A stretch of 64,000 bases of DNA from positions 175,406 to 239,405 of the forward strand of contig NZ_BNAY01000012.1 in assembly GCF_014654365.1 (NCBI RefSeq), written 5' to 3'. The notes beneath the pieces were generated by a model, which was not told the DNA's origin, made no database searches, and saw only the letters and a list, made by a program, of their open reading frames with translations. The DNA is from Amycolatopsis oliviviridis. Lineage in GTDB: Bacteria > Actinomycetota > Actinomycetes > Mycobacteriales > Pseudonocardiaceae. Numbering within the stretch: position 1 is the first letter of the stretch; every line of letters starts with the position of its first letter. Of the stretch, positions 34,498 through 40,890 are shown one piece after another. Both the position numbers and the translations under genes were made by a program.

Positions 34498-36603
34498 TCA
34501 CGAGGTGCTGGCGAGCGCGAACGGCAGCACGGCCCGGGCGCCTGCCTGGCGCAGCAGGCGTGCGGACAGCGTCATCGTCCATCCGGTGTCGATCAAGTCG
34601 TCGACCAGCAGGATCGGGCCTTCGACCGCGGCCACCCTGGCGGCGAGGTCGTCGGGAAGGCTGAGGCGCTTCCACAGGTCTGCCAGCCGCTGGGCACTGT
34701 TCGCCTGACGCGGAGGCGGCCCCGCCGAAGCGATGGCACCCAGATAATCCAGCCGTCCGATCGAGGCCAGCTTCGTCGCCAGGCTGTGGACCAGCTGAGG
34801 CCGCGTGGCGGACGGCACCTCCACCACCGCGACCGGGCGCTCGGTCCACTGCCAGCCCTTGAGGACCTCGATACAGGCTTGGAAGACCGGATCGGGGAGT
34901 TCGGTGTCCGCCGCGGCCGGGCCGACGAGTTCGCGCAGCCGCGTACCCCAGCCGACGTCGGTCACCCTGCCGACGACCTGGCCCGTTTCGGCCTGCTCGC
35001 CCGCCGGCAGCCGTCCGGACAGCGGGACTTCCAGCCCGGCCATCCCGGTCGGCCACATCTTCCGCGGCGCGACCTCGACCCCGGGACGGCGCAGCCGCTG
35101 CCGCGTGGCGTCGACGACGTCGTCGGAAATCGTGGTGTCCCAATGCTTTCCGGTGCAGTTGTCGCACCGGCCGCAGGGGGTCGCTTCGGGATCGTCAAGC
35201 TGCTTTCGCAGATACTCCATCCGGCAGCCGGTGGTTTCGAGGTACGCGAGCATGGCGTTCTGTTCGTTGGTCCGCGCCGCGCTCACCCGCGCGTAGCGTT
35301 CCTTGTCGTACTGCCACTCCTCGCCGGTGCCTTCCCAGCCGCCCTTCACCCGGCGGACCGCGCCGTCGACGTCCAGCACCTTGAGGACCATCTCCAGCCG
35401 GGAACGGGACAGCTCGACGAACGGCTCCAGCGCGGGTGTCGACAGTGGACGGTCCGCGTATGCCAGCGCGTTGAGGACCTGGGTCACCCGCAGCTCGTCC
35501 GGGAACGCCAGCGAGCCGAAGTACGCCCAGATGTCCTTGTCCTCGTGACCGGGCAACAGGATCACTTCGGCGCGATCGACACCACGTCCGGCACGACCGA
35601 CCTGCTGGTAGTACGCGATGGGAGAGGACGGGGCGCCGAGGTGGACGACGAAGCCCAGGTCCGGCTTGTCGAATCCCATGCCCAGCGCCGAAGTGGCCAC
35701 CAGCGCCTTGACGTTGTTGTTCAGCAGATCGTCTTCGGCGGCCTGCCTGTCCGCCGGATCGGTCTTCCCGGTGTAGGCGGCGACCGGATAGCCGCGCTCG
35801 GTCAGCAGTCCCGCGACGTCGTGCGCGGCCGCGACGGTGAGCGTGTAGATGATCCCGGATCCGGGAAGCTCCTCCAGGTGCTCGGCCAGCCACGCGAGCC
35901 TGGCCTGCGATGTCGGCAGTTCGGCCACCGACAGATAGAGGCTTTCGCGGTCCAGCGTGCCGCGCAGGACGAGGGTGTCGCCGCCGTTGCCGATGCCGAG
36001 TTGCTCGGCGACGTCCGTGGCCACCCGGTCGTTCGCGGTCGCGGTCGTGGCGAGCACGGGAACGCCCTCGGGCAGATCCTTCAGCAGCGTCCGCAGCCGC
36101 CGGTAGTCCGGCCGGAAGTCGTGACCCCAGTCCGAGATGCAGTGCGCCTCGTCGACCACGAGCAGGCCGGCGCTCGCGGTCAGCTTCGGCAGGACGGTGT
36201 CGCGGAAGTCCGGGTTGTTCAGCCGCTCCGGGCTGACCAGGAGGACGTCGACCTCGCCCGCCGCGATCGCGGCCTGGACCTGATCCCACTCCTGCGGGTT
36301 CGCGGAGTTCATCGTCGCCGCGTGGATGCCCGCCCTCGCCGCCGCGGAGATCTGGTTGCGCATCAGCGCCAGCAGCGGCGAGATGATCACCGTCGGGCCT
36401 TCGCCGCGTTCCCGCAGCAAGGCGGTGGCCAGGAAGTACACCGCCGACTTTCCCCAGCCGGTGCGCTGCACGACGAGCGCGCGACGGCGGTGCGCGACCA
36501 GCGCCTCGATGGCCGTCCACTGGTCGTCGCGCAGCCGGGCGCCTTCGCCCGCCAACGATTGGAGGAGGGTCTCGGCGCGGTCCCGGAGAGTCGATGTGTC
36601 CAC
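34498..36603 (-). CDS. recQ: RecQ-family helicase fused to a phosphoribosyltransferase-like domain
   Basis: The product has 701 residues. The superfamily 2 helicase has RTGWGKSAVYF (Walker A, about 47-57), VVDEAHCISDWGHDFRPDY (motif II), ATTATAND (III), ATSALGMGFDKPD and QVGRAGR (VI). A RecQ zinc site with CRMEYLRKQLDDPEATPCGR then CDNC follows. There is no HRDC domain. The last about 110 residues end in ILLVDDLIDTGWTMTLSARL, the PRPP-binding loop of type I phosphoribosyltransferases. Helicase plus PRTase suggests DNA repair linked to nucleotide sensing, but this is inference. GTG 36603 has GGTGGGGAC upstream; ATG 36672 has no ribosome site. Confidence 0.9.
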   Translation of the reverse strand: MDTSTLRDRAETLLQSLAGEGARLRDDQWTAIEALVAHRRRALVVQRTGWGKSAVYFLATALLRERGEGPTVIISPLLALMRNQISAAARAGIHAATMNSANPQEWDQVQAAIAAGEVDVLLVSPERLNNPDFRDTVLPKLTASAGLLVVDEAHCISDWGHDFRPDYRRLRTLLKDLPEGVPVLATTATANDRVATDVAEQLGIGNGGDTLVLRGTLDRESLYLSVAELPTSQARLAWLAEHLEELPGSGIIYTLTVAAAHDVAGLLTERGYPVAAYTGKTDPADRQAAEDDLLNNNVKALVATSALGMGFDKPDLGFVVHLGAPSSPIAYYQQVGRAGRGVDRAEVILLPGHEDKDIWAYFGSLAFPDELRVTQVLNALAYADRPLSTPALEPFVELSRSRLEMVLKVLDVDGAVRRVKGGWEGTGEEWQYDKERYARVSAARTNEQNAMLAYLETTGCRMEYLRKQLDDPEATPCGRCDNCTGKHWDTTISDDVVDATRQRLRRPGVEVAPRKMWPTGMAGLEVPLSGRLPAGEQAETGQVVGRVTDVGWGTRLRELVGPAAADTELPDPVFQACIEVLKGWQWTERPVAVVEVPSATRPQLVHSLATKLASIGRLDYLGAIASAGPPPRQANSAQRLADLWKRLSLPDDLAARVAAVEGPILLVDDLIDTGWTMTLSARLLRQAGARAVLPFALASTS

Positions 36604-36686
36604 GTCCCCACCTCTACCCCATGCCACCGACGAAGTCGCGGTCGGCACGTCGTGAACGGACCGTTCATCCATGGAACGGAGGGTAA

Positions 36687-36702
36687 TGTGATCCAGATCA
36701 CC
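36687..36702. promoter_or_regulatory. CRP-type operator between recQ and nadD
   Basis: TGTGATCCAGATCACC matches the CRP/GlxR consensus TGTGA-N6-TCACA at 9 of the 10 fixed positions. The inner GTGATC/GATCAC dyad is perfect. It lies 85 bases from the recQ GTG and 63 bases from the nadD ATG, so it could serve either gene. Confidence 0.6.
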
Positions 36703-36750
36703 ACCTGTCGGTGGGTCCGGCGACCCGCGCGTGAAGCCACCTGCGGTGTA

Positions 36751-36767
36751 TAGGCTCACGACCCATG
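36751..36767 (+). promoter_or_regulatory. leaderless promoter -10 of nadD
   Basis: TAGGCT at 36751-36756 is followed by 8 bases and ATG 36765, with no ribosome binding site between. This indicates that transcription begins at or next to the start codon. Confidence 0.5.
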
Positions 36768-37364
36768 TCACCACGCAGGATCGGGGTCATGGGCGGCACG
36801 TTCGACCCCGTTCACCACGGGCACCTCGTCGCGGCCAGTGAGGTCCAGTCGCGGTTCGCGCTCGACGAGGTCATCTTCGTGCCCACCGGCCAGCCGTGGC
36901 AGAAGTCCGACAGGGTGGTCACCCGCGCCGAGGACCGCTACCTGATGACGGTGATCGCGACGGCGTCCAACCCCGTGTTCTCGGTCAGCCGGGTCGACAT
37001 CGACCGCGTCGGGCAGACCTACACCGTCGACACCCTGCGTGACCTGCGCGCGGAATACCCCGACGACCAGCTGTTCTTCATCACCGGCGCGGACGCGCTC
37101 GAACAGATCCTCACTTGGCGCAACGCCGACGAGCTGTTCGACCTGGCGCATTTCATCGGTGTCACCAGGCCGGGCTACCGGCTCAACTCCCAGCATCTGC
37201 CCAGCGGGAAGGTGAGCCTGGTCGAGGTGACCGCCATGGCGATCTCGTCCACCGCCTGCCGCGAGCGGGTCGAAGGCGGGGAACCCGTCTGGTACCTCGT
37301 CCCCGACGGTGTGGTGCGCTACATCGCCAAAAAGGACCTCTATCGCAAAGACCGGGGTGCCTGA
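36765..37364 (+). CDS. nadD: nicotinate-nucleotide adenylyltransferase
   Basis: The product is a 199-residue NAD-biosynthesis enzyme joining ATP and nicotinate mononucleotide. The nucleotidyltransferase motif is GGTFDPVHHGHL (10-21), and the second signature is AISSTACRERV (ISSTxxR) near residue 160. FVPTGQPWQKSDRVV contacts the nucleotide. It starts the conserved nadD-rsfS-gpgP-octT-degV-comEA-comEC-holA block also found in M. tuberculosis (Rv2421c to Rv2413c). The ATG is leaderless by position. Confidence 0.96.
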   Translation: MSPRRIGVMGGTFDPVHHGHLVAASEVQSRFALDEVIFVPTGQPWQKSDRVVTRAEDRYLMTVIATASNPVFSVSRVDIDRVGQTYTVDTLRDLRAEYPDDQLFFITGADALEQILTWRNADELFDLAHFIGVTRPGYRLNSQHLPSGKVSLVEVTAMAISSTACRERVEGGEPVWYLVPDGVVRYIAKKDLYRKDRGA

Positions 37365-37419
37365 CCGGGTACCCTCGTCGGGCGCACCCGCGAGTAAAGC
37401 CATCTGTTTGAGGAGAACT

Positions 37420-37824
37420 GTGACAGCCACGTCCGAGGCACGAGAGCTGGCCGTAGCGGCCGCCCATGCGGCGGCGGACAAGAAGGCGAGCGACGTGGTC
37501 GTGCTGGACGTGTCCGACCAGCTGGTCATCACCGACGCCTTCGTCATCGCGTCCGCGCCCAACGAGCGCCAGGTCGGCGCCATCGTCGACAACGTCGAAG
37601 AGCAGCTGCGGCTGGGCGGGCACAAGCCGGTCCGCCGCGAAGGCGCCCGCGAGGGCCGCTGGGTCCTGCTGGACTACGTCGACGTCGTCATCCACGTCCA
37701 GCACCAGGAGGAGCGCTCCTTCTACGGTCTCGAGCGGCTCTGGAAGGACTGCCCGCGGATCGAGGTCGAAGGTTTGGAGACACCCGCCGAGGAGGACCCC
37801 GCCGACGCGCAAGGCGCCTCGTGA
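37420..37824 (+). CDS. rsfS: ribosomal silencing factor RsfS
   Basis: The protein has 134 residues of the Iojap/RsfS family, which binds L14 and prevents subunit joining during starvation. ASDVVVLDVSDQLVITDAFV, EGAREGRWVLLDYVDVVIHV and RSFYGLERLW are the family landmarks. The C-terminus is acidic (EGLETPAEEDPADAQ). GTG 37420 has AGGAGAA six bases upstream. The stop overlaps the next start (GTGA), coupling it to the phosphatase. Confidence 0.95.
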   Translation: MTATSEARELAVAAAHAAADKKASDVVVLDVSDQLVITDAFVIASAPNERQVGAIVDNVEEQLRLGGHKPVRREGAREGRWVLLDYVDVVIHVQHQEERSFYGLERLWKDCPRIEVEGLETPAEEDPADAQGAS

Positions 37825-38435
37825 GCCCGCGGCGGCTGGTGCTCTGGCGCCACGGCGAGACCGACTACAACGCGGCGGGCCGGATGCAGGGGCATCTGGA
37901 CTCCGCGTTGACGCCGGTCGGCTGGAACCAGGCCAGGTTCGCCGTGCCCGCGCTCGCCCGGTTCTCGCCGGATCTGGTGATCGCCTCGGATCTGCGTCGC
38001 GCGACCGACACGGCCACCGTGCTCACGGAGGCCATCGGTGTCCCGCTGCGGATCGACAAGCGTCTTCGGGAAACCCATCTGGGTGAATGGCAGGGCTTCA
38101 CCGGCCAGCAGGTCGACGAGGCCTACCCCGGCGAACGCGCGCGCTGGCGCGTCGACGCGACCTGGGCGCCGCCCGGCGGCGAGTCGCGGGTGGACGTCGC
38201 CGAACGCGCCCTTGAGGTCGTCGAGGACCTGGACCAGCCGAATTCCGACGCCGGCGACGCCGTGCTGCTGGCGACGCACGGCGGCCTGATCATCGCGCTG
38301 ACCGCGAAACTACTCGGCCTGCCGGTCACGTCCTGGCCGACCCTGGGCGGGATCGCGAACTGCCACTGGGTCGAGCTGACCCGGCGCGACGGCAACTGGC
38401 GTCTGGCCGCCTACAACGCGGGAATCACCGGCTGA
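37821..38435 (+). CDS. gpgP: histidine phosphatase, probable glucosyl-3-phosphoglycerate phosphatase
   Basis: The protein has 204 residues. LWRHGETDYNAAGRMQGHLD carries the RHG motif with the phospho-accepting His, RRATDTATVL the second Arg, and LLATHGGLI the second His. The Rv2419c orthologue in the same position, between RsfS and the octanoyltransferase, removes phosphate from glucosyl-3-phosphoglycerate in methylglucose lipopolysaccharide synthesis. Here that specificity is inferred from synteny. The GTG overlaps the rsfS stop. Histidine phosphatases are a broad group, so a generic phosphatase remains possible. Confidence 0.85.
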   Translation: MSPRRLVLWRHGETDYNAAGRMQGHLDSALTPVGWNQARFAVPALARFSPDLVIASDLRRATDTATVLTEAIGVPLRIDKRLRETHLGEWQGFTGQQVDEAYPGERARWRVDATWAPPGGESRVDVAERALEVVEDLDQPNSDAGDAVLLATHGGLIIALTAKLLGLPVTSWPTLGGIANCHWVELTRRDGNWRLAAYNAGITG

Positions 38436-38438
38436 TCC

Positions 38439-39167
38439 ATGGCCCCGCGCCTGCTGGTGTTCGCCGATTCCCTCAGTTTTCACGGCCCCGACGGTCCGCT
38501 CGCCGCCGACGACGCGCGACTGTGGCCCAACATCGCCGCCGAAGCGCTCGGTGGTGGCGGGGTGGACCTCGTCGCCGGGTTCGGCTGGACCGCCCGTGAC
38601 GCCTGGTGGTCGCTGATCGGCGACCCGCGTGTCTGGGCCGACCTCCACCACGTCGACGCCGTCGTGCTGGCCGTCGGGAGCATGGACACGCTGCCTTCAC
38701 CGCTGCCCACCTATCTGCGCACCGGCCTGCGCTACCTGCGACCGGATCCGTTGCGGCGGATGGTGCGCAAGACGTATCTCGCCGCCCAGCCGCGGCTCGC
38801 GATCGCCCTTCGGGGACGTCCGGCGGTCCTGCCGTCGAAGCTGACCGTCCACTACCTCGACACCGCGGTCGGAGCCCTGCGCGTGCTGCGACCGGAACTG
38901 CCGATCTTCGGCATGCTGCCGTCCGTCCACCGCTCCGACGCCTACGGCCGGGTGCACACCGCCCGCGCCGGTGCCGCCGCCGCCATCGGCGCCTGGGGAC
39001 GGCGTGCGGATGTCCCACTCCTGGATCTCGAAGCCGTCGTCGGCGACCACGTGCTGAGCGGCCGAGGCAATCCGGACGGGATGCACTGGGGCTGGGAAGG
39101 CCATGCCTCCGTCGGCACGGAAATGGCCCGACTGATGGCCCCGGTGCTGCGCCCCGCGGCAACGTAG
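38439..39167 (+). CDS. octT: diglucosylglycerate octanoyltransferase, SGNH fold
   Basis: The product has 242 residues with an SGNH-hydrolase core. The nucleophile is Ser11 in FADSLSFHG, VLAVGSMDTLPSPLPTYLRT forms the block III region, and DGMHWGWEGHASVG carries the catalytic Asp-His at the C-terminus. M. tuberculosis OctT (Rv2418c), in the same place, puts octanoate on diglucosylglycerate, an early step towards methylglucose lipopolysaccharides. Function here follows from that synteny. It lacks a signal peptide, which fits cytoplasmic action. Its TAG stop is part of the -10 hexamer of degV. Confidence 0.82.
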   Translation: MAPRLLVFADSLSFHGPDGPLAADDARLWPNIAAEALGGGGVDLVAGFGWTARDAWWSLIGDPRVWADLHHVDAVVLAVGSMDTLPSPLPTYLRTGLRYLRPDPLRRMVRKTYLAAQPRLAIALRGRPAVLPSKLTVHYLDTAVGALRVLRPELPIFGMLPSVHRSDAYGRVHTARAGAAAAIGAWGRRADVPLLDLEAVVGDHVLSGRGNPDGMHWGWEGHASVGTEMARLMAPVLRPAAT

Positions 39168-39180
39168 GCTGGCTGCCGTG
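39165..39180 (+). promoter_or_regulatory. leaderless promoter -10 of degV inside the octT stop
   Basis: TAGGCT (39165-39170) lies 7 bases before GTG 39178. Its first three bases are the octT stop codon. There is no Shine-Dalgarno for degV. Confidence 0.45.
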
Positions 39181-40023
39181 TCGGTCGCCGTAGTCACGGA
39201 TTCCACCGCCCACCTGCCGGAAGGCTTCGCCGAACGGAACGGGATCCGGGTGGTCCCGTTGCACGTCCTCGTCGACGGCGTCGTCTTCCTCGACGGCGTC
39301 GAGATGGGCCCGGCGGCCCTGGCCGAAGCGCTCGGCAAACGCAGCCTGGTGACGACCTCCAGACCGACGCCCGCGGAATTCGTCAAGGAGTTCCGGGCAG
39401 CGCTGGCCGAGGGCGCGGACGCCGTCGTGTCGGTCCATCTGTCCCGGGAGTTGTCCGGGACCTGGGAGGCGGCGGTGCTCGCGGCCCAGGAGGTCGGGCC
39501 GGACAAGGTGCGTGTCGTCGATTCCCGCAGCACCGCCATGGGACTGGGTTTCGCCGCTTTGCGCGCGGCGCGGGCCGCCGCGGACGGTGCCGATCCCGCC
39601 GAGGTGGAGGCGGCTGCGGTCGACGCGGTGAGCCGTTCGGAGACCCTGTTCGCAGTCGAGACCCTCGAATACCTGCGCCGCGGCGGGCGGATCGGCCCGG
39701 CGGCCGCCTTGCTCGGCACCGCGCTCGCGGTGAAACCCGTGCTGCACATGGCCGAAGGCAGGATCCAGCCGCTGGAGAAGGTGCGGACGATGAATCGCGC
39801 GGTGGCGCGGCTGGTCGAACTCGCAGTCAAGGCGGCCGAGGGCGGCCTCGCCGACATCGCCGTCCACCACCTGGCCTCACCGGAGCGCGCCGTCGAACTG
39901 GCCAACCGGCTGGAGGAGTCCATCAACTGCCCGGAGGGGTGCGTGGTCTCGGAGATCGGTGCCGTCATCGGGGCCCACACCGGCCCCGGGGTGCTCGGCG
40001 TCGTGATCCAGCGGGCTGGTTAG
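39178..40023 (+). CDS. degV: DegV-family fatty-acid-binding protein
   Basis: The protein has 281 residues. VAVVTDSTAHLPEGFAERNG at the start and the later LVTTSRPTPAEF contain the fatty-acid headgroup Ser/Thr contacts, and SRELSGTWEAA and RVVDSRSTAMGLGFAALRAA follow. DegV/FakB proteins present bound fatty acids to a kinase in Firmicutes; actinobacterial roles are less clear. It occupies the Rv2417c position, next to the acyl-transfer gene octT, which makes an acyl-supply role attractive but unproved. The GTG is leaderless by position. Confidence 0.93.
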   Translation: MSVAVVTDSTAHLPEGFAERNGIRVVPLHVLVDGVVFLDGVEMGPAALAEALGKRSLVTTSRPTPAEFVKEFRAALAEGADAVVSVHLSRELSGTWEAAVLAAQEVGPDKVRVVDSRSTAMGLGFAALRAARAAADGADPAEVEAAAVDAVSRSETLFAVETLEYLRRGGRIGPAAALLGTALAVKPVLHMAEGRIQPLEKVRTMNRAVARLVELAVKAAEGGLADIAVHHLASPERAVELANRLEESINCPEGCVVSEIGAVIGAHTGPGVLGVVIQRAG

Positions 40024-40154
40024 AAACTCGCCAGCGTCCCATACGGCACCGACGAAAACCGGTGATCCCGTCTCGGCCGGGGCCGGGTTGTCCACAACAC
40101 CCCACTTGTCCACAGCTTCGGAATTCACCACTCCCGCCCGCCACCCTCGCTCCG

Positions 40155-40170
40155 TAGCGTCGGTCATGTG
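40155..40170 (+). promoter_or_regulatory. leaderless promoter -10 of comEA
   Basis: TAGCGT at 40155-40160, then 7 bases, then GTG 40168, with no ribosome site between. Confidence 0.4.
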
Positions 40171-40890
40171 TTCGACCAAACCGCCCGTTCATCGGGTCCC
40201 TCCGTCAACGCCAGGCTGGCGTGGCTGGCAGCGCAGCTGTCGCCGCCCGCCCAGAGCCCGCCCGCGGGCAGGCTCGTACGCCGCTGGGTGCCCGCCCGGT
40301 TCACGGCGGACGGGATCCCGGTGAACCGGCGGTGGTTCGCCGTGGTGGCCGCGCTGATCGCGGTGGCCGTGATCGTGACCGGCGCGATCGCTTTGTTCGG
40401 ACACCGGCCGGGGGCGGAGACCCCGCCGCCCCTGCCGTCGGCCAAGGCCGCCGGAGACGCCCCCGCCGCGGCGGCCAAGGCGCCTCTGGTGATCAGTGTC
40501 GTCGGCCGGGTGCTCAAACCGGGCCTGGTCACGATCCCTCCGGGCGCACGGGTCGCCGATGCCGTCGCGGCGGCCGGTGGGGCACAGCCCGGAACGGATC
40601 TGACCGGGTTGAACCTGGCCCGGCGGCTCGTCGACGGCGAGCAGGTGGCCGTCGGTGTCTCTGGTCCGGCCGCGGCCGGACCAGAGACACCGCCCGGGAA
40701 GCTCGACCTGAACACGGCCACGGCCGAGCAACTCGACACCCTGCCCGGGGTCGGCGAAGTGATGGCGAAACGCATCGTCGACTGGCGGTCCGGGCACGGC
40801 GGGTTCACCACGGTCGAGCAACTCCGTGACGTAGAAGGGATCGGCGAAAGCAAGTTCAAGAAAGTCCGGGAACTGGTGTCCGTCGGATGA
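40168..40890 (+). CDS. comEA: ComEA-like DNA-binding membrane protein
   Basis: The protein has 240 residues. A cytoplasmic N-terminus precedes one transmembrane helix at about 56-78 (WFAVVAALIAVAVIVTGAIA). A Pro/Ala linker, an SLBB domain (about 105-160, VISVVGRVLKPGLVTIPPGA), a short linker and a helix-hairpin-helix domain follow (LDLNTATAEQLDTLPGVGEV then MAKRIVDWR). The HhH domain binds double-stranded DNA outside the membrane for uptake. The linker between SLBB and HhH (residues about 162-175) is encoded by a perfect 40-bp palindrome. The stop overlaps the comEC ATG. Natural competence of the organism is not shown. Confidence 0.92.
   Translation: MFDQTARSSGPSVNARLAWLAAQLSPPAQSPPAGRLVRRWVPARFTADGIPVNRRWFAVVAALIAVAVIVTGAIALFGHRPGAETPPPLPSAKAAGDAPAAAAKAPLVISVVGRVLKPGLVTIPPGARVADAVAAAGGAQPGTDLTGLNLARRLVDGEQVAVGVSGPAAAGPETPPGKLDLNTATAEQLDTLPGVGEVMAKRIVDWRSGHGGFTTVEQLRDVEGIGESKFKKVRELVSVG
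40653..40692. repeat. perfect 40-bp palindrome inside comEA
   Basis: CGGTGTCTCTGGTCCGGCCG is followed with no spacer by its exact reverse complement. The reading frame runs through it as GVSGPAAAGPET in the linker between SLBB and HhH. As RNA it would fold into a 20-bp stem in the middle of the message; as DNA it could extrude a cruciform. It is not one of the intergenic GAAGGGGC hairpins. Confidence 0.97.
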
